A DNA stretch of 64,000 bases from Planctomycetota bacterium (GCA_020638655.1 JACKIC010000005.1:1-64000), one strand, 5' to 3'; numbered from the stretch's first letter, positions 7,001 through 14,663 are shown. Numbers and translations: made by a program. The notes: generated by a model not told the origin, from the letters alone.

Positions 7001-7684
7001 ATGCAATCGGTCCGCATCGAGTTTTCTTTGAAGAAGCCGGTGGACGCCTCCGAGTTCACCGAGTTGGAGGACCACTTGGCAACTGCACTTCGTGTCGCCA
7101 AGGCCGGGCATGTGGATGGCAACGAGGTCGGGAATCGCTCATGGACGATCTTCATGTACGGCAAGAGCGCGGACGCACTGTTCGCCGCGATTCGACCCGT
7201 GCTGAAGTCGTGTTCAGGATCGGAGGGTGCGACGGTCACAAAGCAGTTTGGCGGACCCAACGCGGAAGAGCGGACCCGCGTCCTTTGGAGGGGCCGGTTC
7301 CGGATCACGCAGCGAACTCGGAAGCCGGGACGGCGCCCCCGAGTTGGTGACGTTCTGGAGTTCGACTGCAAAGGCGGCGTGGGGCGAGCGCAGGCCATCC
7401 ACAAGGAGACCGAGGGGCAGATGAATGGCTTCTGGGTTGTCCGCGTGTTTCGTCACGTGCGCCCGCACGACAAGCATCCGAGCCGAGAGGAAGAGCTGTG
7501 CCGCACCTGGGTGGTCCTCGGGCCGTGCGTGGCGGCTGGGCTGATGCGCATCGTCGAGAGTTGCGAGCTTCCTCGCCGCCGCCGCCTACCACGGTTAGCG
7601 CTCGTCAACCCGGCGTTGATCCGCAGCGCAGTTGAGCTCGACTGCTCTGTCGATGGCGAGGAGATCTGGGAGCGCATGGGGTAG
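7001..7684 (+). CDS. Cassette protein of unknown function, possibly two domains
   Basis: The 227-residue product, the largest complete cassette gene product, starts at ATG 7001, 15 bases after R'. Residues 1-85 form a compact unit with SWTIFMYGKSADALFAAIRPVL, a pattern I associate with small uncharacterised alpha/beta domains. Residues about 110-227 are rich in Arg and Cys and include VGDVLEFDCKGGVGRAQAI, a barrel-like opening seen in some immunity proteins. The function is not assigned; the two-part layout is inferred from composition only. Confidence 0.6.
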   Translation: MQSVRIEFSLKKPVDASEFTELEDHLATALRVAKAGHVDGNEVGNRSWTIFMYGKSADALFAAIRPVLKSCSGSEGATVTKQFGGPNAEERTRVLWRGRFRITQRTRKPGRRPRVGDVLEFDCKGGVGRAQAIHKETEGQMNGFWVVRVFRHVRPHDKHPSREEELCRTWVVLGPCVAAGLMRIVESCELPRRRRLPRLALVNPALIRSAVELDCSVDGEEIWERMG

Positions 7685-7690
7685 CATGCT

Positions 7691-7759
7691 GGTTAACTTG
7701 CCGCAGGAGGCCGACGAGCGCCCAGAGGCGCTCGTCGCTGAGCGGCTCAACCGTTGGAC
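7691..7759 (+). repeat. attC site 16 (short type, 69 bp)
   Basis: R'' GGTTAAC at 7691-7697 and R' GTTGGAC at 7753-7759. Confidence 0.9.
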
Positions 7760-7788
7760 ATGCTGGATTCGGAGGCGCAGTAGCTTCG

Positions 7789-7989
7789 ATGGGGTTCCGC
7801 AAGCACGCCACTCTCAAGTGCCACACGTGCAAGTCGCGGCGTGCCTTGGGCGGCTGCAAGAAGACGCACGGGACGAGTGCTGCTGAGAAGAGCGGGTGGA
7901 GGTTCACCAAGATGCAGGCGGGGGCCTATGCGTGGCTGTGCCCACCCTGTGCTCGCAAGTTCCCCAAGCAGTCATCTGGATCCGCATGA
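7789..7989 (+). CDS. Small basic zinc-ribbon-like cassette protein
   Basis: The 66-residue product starts at ATG 7789. It has a CHTC pair at about residues 11-14, a further Cys near 23, and a CPPC pair at about residues 51-54. Many Lys and Arg lie between them. This spacing suggests one zinc ribbon that could bind nucleic acid. It is followed by a decayed attC. No named family. Confidence 0.55.
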   Translation: MGFRKHATLKCHTCKSRRALGGCKKTHGTSAAEKSGWRFTKMQAGAYAWLCPPCARKFPKQSSGSA

Positions 7990-8004
7990 CATTCGGTTGC
8001 AGGT

Positions 8005-8103
8005 GTCCATCACGACGCAGGAGCTGACGAGCCGCGATGACGCAACAAGCGAGGCAAGAGCCCTCGACACGCGGCTCGCAGCTCAGCGTCAAAGACGATG
8101 CCG
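8005..8103 (+). repeat. attC site 17, decayed (99 bp)
   Basis: Both cores are damaged: R'' aligns to GTCCATC at 8005-8011 and R' to GATGCCG at 8097-8103. The interior still matches the long-class sites (ACGCGGCTCGCAGCTCAGCG), so it is a former attC that has probably lost function. Confidence 0.75.
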
Positions 8104-8113
8104 CCGCGTACCC

Positions 8114-8181
8114 CACCTACTGCACGCAGGAGCCGACGAGCGCCGAGAGGCGCTCGCGGCTCAGCGTGATAGACGTTAGAC
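8114..8181 (+). repeat. attC site 18 (short type, 68 bp, mutated R'')
   Basis: R'' aligns to CACCTAC at 8114-8120 (damaged); R' GTTAGAC at 8175-8181 is good. It follows the previous attC after only ten bases, with no gene between them. Confidence 0.82.
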
Positions 8182-8186
8182 GCACC

Positions 8187-8645
8187 ATGCCCGTGCCAGC
8201 CGATGACCGAGGCCCCGACTTGGCTGTCGGCTGCTTTCGCCTGTGGGTGCTGGGGCGGCAGTTCGACCAAGCAGAGGACTATTGGGACGGCAACTGGCTG
8301 GACGTCGCGGCCGAGGCCAGCGCAGCGGGCGCCAGCGTTCGCACCTCAGGCCCCTTGGTGCACCTGCCAGAGTTGGAGCGCTTCGAGCTCGAGTGTCGGA
8401 GACTTCACGAGACTCTCGAGGGCCAAGCCGAGCTGCGCTGCATGGAGCCCAACATCCGTCTCAGGCTGCAGAGCAAGGGGCTCGGCCACCTTCGCTGCGA
8501 GGTCTGCATCACGCCGGACCACATGACCCAGCGACACGAGTTCATCGAGGAGTTGGACCAGACGCACTTGCCTGCGATCATTCACGCCATTCAGGACGTC
8601 CTGCGCAGGCTTCCCGTTCGGAGTCGACCGTCGGAGGGCGTCTAA
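8187..8645 (+). CDS. Cassette protein resembling WapI-type immunity proteins
   Basis: The 152-residue product starts at ATG 8187, six bases after R'. The pattern FRLWVLGRQFDQAEDYWDGNW near the N-terminus, followed by a LETLEG-like region (HETLEGQAELRCMEPNIRL), resembles small immunity proteins annotated as WapI-family or DUF6228. Those are soluble proteins thought to neutralise toxins. No toxin gene is adjacent. The resemblance is from memory of the family pattern and is moderate. Confidence 0.6.
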   Translation: MPVPADDRGPDLAVGCFRLWVLGRQFDQAEDYWDGNWLDVAAEASAAGASVRTSGPLVHLPELERFELECRRLHETLEGQAELRCMEPNIRLRLQSKGLGHLRCEVCITPDHMTQRHEFIEELDQTHLPAIIHAIQDVLRRLPVRSRPSEGV

Positions 8646-8709
8646 CTCGACGCAGCAGCCGACCGGAGCCCCAAGCGGCGCCGGCGGCCTAGCGTCCAAG
8701 ACGTTGGCC
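8640..8709 (+). repeat. attC site 19 (short type, 70 bp)
   Basis: R'' GTCTAAC at 8640-8646 fits RYYYAAC exactly; R' GTTGGCC at 8703-8709. The upstream stop TAA overlaps R''. Confidence 0.92.
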
Positions 8710-8739
8710 GGACCAGATCGCGTGGTCGACTTCCAGACG

Positions 8740-9108
8740 ATGTCGAAGCAAGACGTTCGCGCACTCGCTGACGAGCTGACCTCTGGGGCAGCGCATGTCG
8801 TAGAGAGAGCTGTGCGCTTCATCTGCGCGGAAACCGAAGGCCTATGGCACGGCCGGGGCCGCGCGATGATGTGCCGGAGGCTCAAGCACCTCAACCTGCC
8901 GCGAGCACCTCGTGAGCGGCTCCTCCAGGTCATCCTCGACCGACTGGCGTCTGGGCATTTTTCTGAGCAGTTTCGCGACCAACTCCGTTTGGCACTCCAC
9001 TTCGATAGCGAGAAGACGTTCGCCACCGCTCGTAGTGCCGTCGACAGCCGCAAGGAACACGTGCGACGCTATGCGAGATGGATCTTGTCCCACCTTCCAG
9101 CGAGGTAG
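8740..9108 (+). CDS. Small basic helical cassette protein
   Basis: The 122-residue product starts at ATG 8740 (GTG 8722 is an alternative). It is soluble, helical and Arg-rich, with alternating hydrophobic faces (RALADELTSGAAHVVERAV, RERLLQVILDRLAS). The periodicity could reflect HEAT-like or ARM-like helices. No family recognised. Confidence 0.57.
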   Translation: MSKQDVRALADELTSGAAHVVERAVRFICAETEGLWHGRGRAMMCRRLKHLNLPRAPRERLLQVILDRLASGHFSEQFRDQLRLALHFDSEKTFATARSAVDSRKEHVRRYARWILSHLPAR

Positions 9109-9114
9109 CATGCC

Positions 9115-9183
9115 GGCTAACCTGCCTCAGGGGCCGGCGAACGCCGCAGCGACGCTCGCGGCTCAGCGTCAAAGACGTTGGGC
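9115..9183 (+). repeat. attC site 20 (short type, 69 bp)
   Basis: R'' GGCTAAC at 9115-9121 and R' GTTGGGC at 9177-9183. Confidence 0.93.
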
Positions 9184-9217
9184 TGGCCCGTCCCAGCTGA
9201 TGTCGCCGTGAGTAGCC

Positions 9218-9331
9218 ATGCGACCTCCCTTGTTTTGCGGGCTTTGGGGCTTGGTGCCGATCGCGATTGCGCTGGTGGTTTGGTACGTGCGGCAACAGAG
9301 CGATGACTCGTCTGATGAGGATGGCGCGTAG
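9218..9331 (+). CDS. 37-residue single-pass membrane protein
   Basis: ATG 9218 opens a 37-residue frame with one hydrophobic helix (LWGLVPIAIALVVWYV) flanked by a basic residue and then an acidic tail (DDSSDEDG). It is the only plausible gene in a cassette of about 230 bases between two good attC sites. The charge pattern predicts an N-out or N-in single span of the small membrane protein kind. No family recognised. Confidence 0.5.
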   Translation: MRPPLFCGLWGLVPIAIALVVWYVRQQSDDSSDEDGA

Positions 9332-9410
9332 TGCAGGAGAGGTGTGACCGCAGCCAGAGCCGGAGCAGGGGAGCAGTTGACGCCTTGGTGCCTTCGAGGC
9401 ATAGATGGTA

Positions 9411-9531
9411 GCCCAACAAGCCGCAGCAGCTGACGAGCGGAACGCCGGGGGCGAGGAACCCCATGGCGTAGGAAGACCAGGGCCAAGGAAGCCAGTCGCC
9501 CGCTCGCGGCTCAGCGGCAGAGACGTTGGAC
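9411..9531 (+). repeat. attC site 21 (long type, 121 bp)
   Basis: R'' GCCCAAC at 9411-9417 and R' GTTGGAC at 9525-9531; interior close to the site at 3809-3932. Confidence 0.93.
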
Positions 9532-9547
9532 CGACCGGTAGCGTAGG

Positions 9548-9958
9548 ATGAGGATCAAGCAGATCGGCCTTCCATCGAACCACCGTTTCGCCTGTTCCCG
9601 TCGCCAGGTCAAAGCTGCGTTCGCTCCGGGTGCTCTCGACTGGGTCTCGTTCGGCGATCCAATTCGCACCTTCATGTTCGATCACCGAGCTTCCCGCATC
9701 CCCCAGCTCTCGGGCTTCGTCGTTGCATCGGCATCAGTCAACCGTGATGAGAGTGCTTACCTGTGCCTCTTCCCTATCAGCCGCTCTTCCTACCCGGACA
9801 CGGCGGCTAGCGACTTCTCGGCACGCGTCCTGCCCTCGATGGCAAGGTGGATCATGGAGTTGCACTCAAGACCATCCACTGCAGTTGTCGGCGTCGAACA
9901 GTCTGTTGTCGAGTGGACTGGTGCCACACATGAGGTCCACAAGTTGACCTTCTTGTGA
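9548..9958 (+). CDS. Cassette protein of unknown function
   Basis: The 136-residue product starts at ATG 9548, 16 bases after R'. It is soluble with mixed strands and one probable helix (ARVLPSMARWIMELHSRP); no export signal. The last residues (HEVHKLTFL) precede TGA ten bases before the next attC. No family recognised. Confidence 0.58.
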   Translation: MRIKQIGLPSNHRFACSRRQVKAAFAPGALDWVSFGDPIRTFMFDHRASRIPQLSGFVVASASVNRDESAYLCLFPISRSSYPDTAASDFSARVLPSMARWIMELHSRPSTAVVGVEQSVVEWTGATHEVHKLTFL

Positions 9959-9967
9959 TAGAAGGCA

Positions 9968-10036
9968 AGCCAACATGGCGCAGGAGCCGGCGAGCGCCCC
10001 TGAGGCGCTCGCAGCAGAGCGCCACAGACGTTGGGC
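9968..10036 (+). repeat. attC site 22 (short type, 69 bp)
   Basis: R'' AGCCAAC at 9968-9974 and R' GTTGGGC at 10030-10036. Confidence 0.93.
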
Positions 10037-10046
10037 GAGCCTCCCC

Positions 10047-10367
10047 ATGACGGCATCCAAGAGCAGCGCGGCGCGGACGGTGTCATGGTGGGCTTCATGG
10101 GGCTGTATCCCGGTGTGCCTCATGACGCTGATGCCCTATTGGATCTTCAAAGTTCTGGAGACCCCATCCATGATGACACCCTACGAAGAGCGCATAAGTG
10201 GTGTCCGGGCTGCGATGGGCTACGCTGGATTTGCCGTTGTGCTGGCGCTTGTGATCTGGCGTCGGGCTTCGACCATCAGTCGCCTCATCATCGGCGTGTG
10301 CGTGCCCGCAAGCCTGTACACCTTGTTCGTTGCGAGCTGGCAGGTGCTCTATGCTGGGCTTCGGTGA
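10047..10367 (+). CDS. Small cassette membrane protein
   Basis: The 106-residue product starts at ATG 10047, ten bases after R'. Three hydrophobic segments are visible, at about residues 11-32, 54-72 (MGYAGFAVVLALVIW) and 78-100 (SRLIIGVCVPASLYTLFVA). Probable integral inner-membrane protein. No family recognised. Confidence 0.6.
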   Translation: MTASKSSAARTVSWWASWGCIPVCLMTLMPYWIFKVLETPSMMTPYEERISGVRAAMGYAGFAVVLALVIWRRASTISRLIIGVCVPASLYTLFVASWQVLYAGLR

Positions 10368-10376
10368 TGAGCTGCC

Positions 10377-10512
10377 GCCCAACAAGCCCATGCAAGCGAC
10401 GCTCGACGCGTTCCAGCAGTCGAGGCAGGAGAGCAACTGAGGTTCGAAAGCAACCAAGGCAGCTCACGCTCTCGACCGCGACGCTCGCGCCTCATGGACG
10501 AAGACGTCAGGC
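10377..10512 (+). repeat. attC site 23 (136 bp, mutated R')
   Basis: R'' GCCCAAC at 10377-10383 is intact; R' reads GTCAGGC at 10506-10512. It is the longest site, and its interior shares the GAGCAACTGAGGTTCGA type of segment with the sites at 715 and 1389. Confidence 0.82.
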
Positions 10513-10518
10513 GGGCCG

Positions 10519-10809
10519 ATGACCGGTTGTTGCATGGCTTGTGAGCCCCTGAATCTGGAGTGGCAGATTCGATCGCCGGGGGAGCTGGCAAAGGCAATTC
10601 GTGTTGCGCAAGACAACCTTCGAGACGGGACTCTGCTCGAAGTCGCAACTGGGTCGTCACCGTCGATAACGACGATGGCGCCCGATGGCCCGTGGGAGGA
10701 CTACCTACACTGCGAGTTTCGTTGCAGTTTCTGTGGCGCTCTCTACCTGCTTGCTGTCGAGACGTATCATGGCAGTGGCGGTTCTTGGTCCCCACTGAGG
10801 ACCACCTAG
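10519..10809 (+). CDS. Small cysteine-rich cassette protein, last in the array
   Basis: The 96-residue product starts at ATG 10519, six bases after the R' core. It has cysteine pairs near the N-terminus (CCMAC) and a CSFC pair near residue 70, followed by GALYLLAVETYHG. This could be a small zinc-binding domain. The stop TAG overlaps the degenerate R'' of the final attC. No named family. Confidence 0.57.
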   Translation: MTGCCMACEPLNLEWQIRSPGELAKAIRVAQDNLRDGTLLEVATGSSPSITTMAPDGPWEDYLHCEFRCSFCGALYLLAVETYHGSGGSWSPLRTT

Positions 10810-10926
10810 CCAGGCGGAGCAACTGCCGAGCCGGAACGCCGAGGGCGAAGAAGCCCAACGCGGAGGAAGACCAAGGGCGAGGACCCCAGTCGCAAGGCTC
10901 GCAGTTGAGCGCCACAGACGTTCACC
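10804..10926 (+). repeat. attC site 24, degenerate (123 bp), right end of array
   Basis: R'' aligns to ACCTAGC at 10804-10810 and R' to GTTCACC at 10920-10926, both off consensus. The interior is close to the sites at 84 and 2361 and has the same length. No further site follows, and 10927-11083 holds no convincing gene. Confidence 0.78.
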
Positions 10927-11083
10927 AGACCGTCAAGCTACGCCGCTTCCCGAGACGCCAAATCGTCATGGGGTCATCCCCGTCAGTCATGCTGGGGCGA
11001 TCGACAACCATCCGCTCACTCAGCACCTTGCCGACGTCTGGAGACATCCCGAGGAATGATCCACGGCTGACAACCCAACCACG

Positions 11084-11524
11084 ATGTGCTTGATGCTCTA
11101 CATCGCGACCGACCGCCCCCTCGGGCCCGTGGTATCAGACCGGCTGACCATCGAAGAGGTGGAACAGCCGCTGCTCGATGAACTGCGGTCGATCTTCTCC
11201 AAGCCTTCGGTCCGCTTCGTAGGGGTCGAAGGCGGGTGCAGCTGCGACTTCCGCCACGTGCTCGCCGACGCGCCGTTCGACTACTTCGACGGGATGTTCG
11301 ATCACGAGGATCCCGAGCGCCGCGATCGTTCCGATGCGGTCGCACGCGAACTCTTGGCGATCATCCAGGCACCGCTGCAGAACGGCGGCTCCGTCGAGCT
11401 CTACCCCACGTGGGCCGGCGAGCGGCTGAGCATGCCCAAGGGCTCGCACACCATGAGCGCCTCCGAAGTCCGCCCGGAGCGCTTCTTCTTCGCCGAAGAC
11501 CACCTCTACACGGTGCTGCCGTGA
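11084..11524 (+). CDS. Hypothetical soluble protein
   Basis: The 146-residue product starts at ATG 11084. It is acidic with a CSCDF motif near residue 50 and no export signal. Third-position GC is visibly higher than in the cassettes, marking the return to host-like DNA. Its stop overlaps the GTG start of the next gene (GTGA), so the pair is probably translated together. No family recognised. Confidence 0.7.
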   Translation: MCLMLYIATDRPLGPVVSDRLTIEEVEQPLLDELRSIFSKPSVRFVGVEGGCSCDFRHVLADAPFDYFDGMFDHEDPERRDRSDAVARELLAIIQAPLQNGGSVELYPTWAGERLSMPKGSHTMSASEVRPERFFFAEDHLYTVLP

Positions 11525-12003
11525 CCCGAGACGATGCCCACAGGGCCGCGGACGCGGCAGTCCTCGACTCGGTTCGGCGGGCCTTCTCGACCTATCGACG
11601 ACCCGAGCACTTCACGGACCGGGACCACTGCTCGGAGTGCGCGGAGCACGACGACGTGCTGCGCACGCGGGATCTCGAGACCTTGAGTGTCGGCGACGTC
11701 GGCAACCCGGGCTGGGACCCCATCTGCTTCGCGACCGATGCGGCCTTCGGCTACTACTTCCCGGCGCTCGCCCGACTCGCGCTCGACGAGCCGACGAAGG
11801 AATTCGGCTGGTACGGCGATCAGCTCCTGTTCCACCTGTGCCACGATGGGAGCGACAACCGACGCCTCGCGGCATGCACGGCAGAGCAGCGCCGGGCCGT
11901 CGCGGACCTGCTTCGCCACCTGTCGGACACGCGGGGCCATCTCGGGGAGAAGGAGGAACTCCTCGACGCGGTCCGGCTGTGGTCAGATGAGACCATCGCG
12001 TGA
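11521..12003 (+). CDS. DUF6714-like hypothetical protein
   Basis: The 160-residue product starts at GTG 11521, overlapping the previous stop by four bases. A conserved-looking core (HCSECAEHDD, then GNPGWDPICF, then YYFPALARLAL) resembles small bacterial proteins grouped as DUF6714, which have no known function. The CxxC pair could bind a metal. The frame is open far upstream, but that part overlaps the neighbouring gene and is not coding. Confidence 0.68.
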   Translation: MTRDDAHRAADAAVLDSVRRAFSTYRRPEHFTDRDHCSECAEHDDVLRTRDLETLSVGDVGNPGWDPICFATDAAFGYYFPALARLALDEPTKEFGWYGDQLLFHLCHDGSDNRRLAACTAEQRRAVADLLRHLSDTRGHLGEKEELLDAVRLWSDETIA

Positions 12004-12079
12004 CGTGTGCATCTCGCAACGAGACCTCACATCGCCCAGTCCGGCTGCCGCCCAAGCACTCGTACTCTGCAGACGCGTG

Positions 12080-12739
12080 ATGTTCCGCATCAGACCAAGA
12101 GACCTGACGCCGACCGGGTGGTTGCTCGCGGTGCTGGCCATGGCCCTCGGGGTCCTCGCGAGCGTTCCGGTCGCGCTGTGGGCGCGGGTAGCAGTCGGCC
12201 GCGACCTGTTCCGCATCTTGCCCGAGGTCGTTGCGGGGCTGCTCGGCCTGCCGGGCATCCTCCTCGCGATGCTCACGTTCCACTACGGCGGACGCATCCT
12301 CCAGCGCGCTGGCATCCGCGTATTGCGCCCCCAAGCCGACGAGTCACAGCCGATGCTCGCGCGGGAGCCGGCGCCCCAGACGAGAGCAGAGCCAGTGGAC
12401 CTCACCTTCGGAGACAACGTTCGCGTGCGGACGACCGCCGAGACCGAGGCCGCCGGTGTCGCCGGCAGGTTCGGGCAGGTCTACGGCATGACCACCCCCT
12501 CGCTCTTCCACGTCGAGATCCTCGGCACCCCCGAGCAGGACCACGCGATCAACGTGCATCTCGCGGACCTCGACGAGGCACGCTGGTTCGCGCCGCACCT
12601 GCTCGAGTTCGTCGACCACGGCGCCGGCACCGAGATCCGTTTGGGCGGGATCGACAAGCGGTGGGTACGCGCCGCGAACGGCGAGTGGATCGAGGAATCC
12701 CTGGCCACGCCGAAGCGGCCGTGGTGGCGCTTCTGGTGA
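12080..12739 (+). CDS. Hypothetical membrane-anchored protein
   Basis: The 219-residue product starts at ATG 12080. Two N-terminal transmembrane helices (about residues 12-33 and 45-65) are followed by a soluble domain of about 140 residues (VRVRTTAETEAAG to the end) that is probably cytoplasmic. It ends in a basic, Trp-rich tail (PKRPWWRFW). No family recognised. Confidence 0.65.
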   Translation: MFRIRPRDLTPTGWLLAVLAMALGVLASVPVALWARVAVGRDLFRILPEVVAGLLGLPGILLAMLTFHYGGRILQRAGIRVLRPQADESQPMLAREPAPQTRAEPVDLTFGDNVRVRTTAETEAAGVAGRFGQVYGMTTPSLFHVEILGTPEQDHAINVHLADLDEARWFAPHLLEFVDHGAGTEIRLGGIDKRWVRAANGEWIEESLATPKRPWWRFW

Positions 12740-12878
12740 GGGGACGAGCGCGAAGGCGGCAGCGGCCCGTGCGTCGAATGGCTGGGGGGGATGTCGACGA
12801 CCCAGGGCGATCTGCGTAGGCTCCTGGCTCGCGGCAGGAGTCCAGGAACACGCGAGACGTCGGGCGATCCCATATCCC

Positions 12879-13133
12879 ATGACGACAATTCCCGATCCCT
12901 CCGAAGGCACCAGGCACCGACAGTCCCAGAGCCTGATGGCGTTCGGTTTCTTCGCTGCCGCAGCCTGTTTCTTCGTCGCCGCGGCACGCATGGAGGTTCA
13001 GCGGCCCGGGCTGATCGCGGTCGGCGGCCTCAACTTCATGTTGGCCTGTGCCGCCCTCCTCCGTCGCCGCAGATTCGCGGCCCATCGCGGCGCGACGCCG
13101 GACGATCGCATCCGAGAGGACGCGCAGCGCTGA
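12879..13133 (+). CDS. Small two-pass membrane protein
   Basis: The 84-residue product starts at ATG 12879. Two hydrophobic segments lie at about residues 20-36 (MAFGFFAAAACFFVAAA) and 43-61 (LIAVGGLNFMLACAALL), followed by a basic Arg cluster. No family recognised. Nothing convincing lies in 12740-12878. Confidence 0.55.
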   Translation: MTTIPDPSEGTRHRQSQSLMAFGFFAAAACFFVAAARMEVQRPGLIAVGGLNFMLACAALLRRRRFAAHRGATPDDRIREDAQR

Positions 13134-13169
13134 GCGCTGCAGCAGCCGACGTCCGCACACGGCAACGAC

Positions 13170-14205
13170 ATGAGAGCCGCCTGGTACGAGACGCAAGGCC
13201 CAGCGGACGCGGTGCTCGTGGTCGGCGAGATGCCGGATCCGATGCCCGGCCCCGGAGAGGTCCGGATCCGCGTTCATGCGTCGGGCATCAATCCGGGCGA
13301 CGTCAAGAAGCGCAGCGACGCGTTCGGTGTCGGCATGCCCTTCGAACGCGTCGTCCCCCACAGCGACGGCAGCGGGATCATCGACGCCGTCGGTGCGGGG
13401 GGTCTCCACAGCGCGCATCGGACAGCGCGTCTGGTGCTTCGGCGCGCAGAGCTACCGGCCGTTCGGCACCGCGGCGGAGTTCGTCGTGGTCCCCGAGACG
13501 AACGTCGGCAGACTCCCCGACCGCATCGACCACGCCCAGGGCGCCTGCCTCGGCATTCCGGGCATCACGGGACACCGCGCCGTGCACGCCGGCGGCGACC
13601 CCGCAGGCAAGTCCGTGTTGGTCCAGGGCGGCGCGGGCGCCGTCGGGGTCGCGGCGATCGCGATCGCGCGCTTCAGTGGCGCGCGCGCGATCGCGACGGT
13701 GCGGTCCAGCGCGCAGGAGGTCGTGGCGCAACTAGCGGGCGCAGACGTGGTGATCCGCACCGCGGACCTCTCCGCCGATGAGATCGTCGCGCGGATCCTC
13801 GCAGTCATTCCCGATGGCGCGGACCACGTCGTCGAGGTGGCCTTCGACGCGAACATCGCCGTCGACGAGCAGGTGCTCCGGCAGGGCGGCTCGATCGCGG
13901 CGTATGCGACGCACGCTCCGCAACCGGCGATCCCGTTCTGGCCGCTGGTGTTCAAGAACGTGCAGGTCAACTTCCTCGGCAGCGACGACTTCACGCCGAC
14001 ACAGAAGGCGCAGGCGGCGCTCGACCTGACGGCCGCGCTCGAAGGCGGCTGGACGGGCTACCCGATCGCCCACCGGTTCGCGCTCGAGGATGTGGCGTTG
14101 GCCCACCTCGCGGTCGAAGGCGGAAGCCCCGGCGGTCGCGTGATCCTCGAACTCGCGGCCGAAGCCGACGACGAGTCGCGCACCGTCCCCCACCCCGCCC
14201 GGTAG
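13170..14205 (+). pseudogene. Quinone oxidoreductase / zinc-type alcohol dehydrogenase-like, frameshifted
   Basis: Two frames together make a full-length (about 344 residues) NADPH:quinone reductase-like enzyme of the medium-chain dehydrogenase family. The first frame (13170 to about 13400) gives the N-terminal catalytic fold (GEVRIRVHASGINPGDVKKR). The second (about 13400-14205) gives the cofactor domain, with nucleotide-binding VLVQGGAGAVGVAAIAIA and the C-terminus GGSPGGRVILEL. The break is a one-base gain at the run of six G at 13397-13402. It could be a real null allele or a sequencing error in the homopolymer. Active enzymes of this type reduce quinones or enals with NADPH. Confidence 0.85.
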
Positions 14206-14219
14206 CGGCAGCGCACGAC

Positions 14220-14594
14220 ATGGAAGCACTTCTCGGCCTCTTGCTCGGCGCAGTCGGCGGAGTCCTCGTGCTCGCCCTGCTGGGGGCCGCGATCTACTTC
14301 GTGATCGATCCGCGCGGCACGGAGCCCGCCGCCGCGCGCCGCGGGTCGGCCATTCGGGGCCGGACCATGATCGGGTTCGGATTGCTGATCCTCCTGAGCA
14401 GCAGCTACTTCTGGATCCGGCTGCTGTTCCCGTCCTTCTGGTGGGAGTGGCTGCGCTCGCCGCGGAGCATGCCGGTCGAGCCGTGGCAGGTGTGCGCCGT
14501 CGCCGCTGGCTGGGCGGCGTCCGGCATCTGGATGATCGTGCTAGGTCGACGCGTCAGGCACCGCCGGCAAGAACCTCCGCGGGCCGGAAGCTAA
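14220..14594 (+). CDS. Hypothetical three-helix membrane protein
   Basis: The 124-residue product starts at ATG 14220. Hydrophobic segments lie at about residues 5-29, 50-70 and 88-108, with Arg-rich ends facing inwards (VRHRRQEPPRAG). No family recognised. It sits just downstream of the broken oxidoreductase in the same direction. Confidence 0.65.
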   Translation: MEALLGLLLGAVGGVLVLALLGAAIYFVIDPRGTEPAAARRGSAIRGRTMIGFGLLILLSSSYFWIRLLFPSFWWEWLRSPRSMPVEPWQVCAVAAGWAASGIWMIVLGRRVRHRRQEPPRAGS

Positions 14595-14650
14595 GATCCC
14601 GCCCCGCGCCAGGAGCCGATTGCCGGCCCATCGGCGCCTGCAATCAGATC

Positions 14651-14657
14651 AAGGAGG
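14651..14657 (+). promoter_or_regulatory. Strong ribosome binding site of the DUF4242 gene
   Basis: AAGGAGGA lies seven bases before ATG 14664 and is one of the clearest Shine-Dalgarno sequences in the window, where most starts have weak ones. It fixes the start of the 90-residue protein and suggests high expression. Confidence 0.7.
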
Positions 14658-14663
14658 AACGAC

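Larger units (their letters stand above)
1..10926 (+). mobile_element. Integron gene-cassette array (left end outside window)
   Basis: Twenty-four attC-like sites occur at intervals of roughly 0.1-0.8 kb. Each has an RYYYAAC-like core, an imperfect palindrome of 50-120 bases and a GTTRRRY-like core, and each sits at the 3' end of a small + strand gene. This is the layout of excisable integron cassettes, in which IntI recombines at the G/TT of the R' core. All sites point the same way, so intI and attI are expected to the left of position 1. None is in the window, so an integrase-less attC cluster (CALIN) is not excluded. Codon use is visibly less GC-skewed at third positions than after 11 kb, as expected for acquired cassettes. 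Confidence 0.93.

Noticed and set aside
84..10926. CRISPR array
   Set aside because: Repeats are 68-136 bp, imperfect hairpins, separated by 0.1-0.8 kb of coding DNA with conserved end cores. That is attC, not CRISPR.
11073..11079. A further R''-like core (ACCCAAC) before the first post-array gene
   Set aside because: No matching GTTRRRY core or palindrome follows, so it is a chance match.
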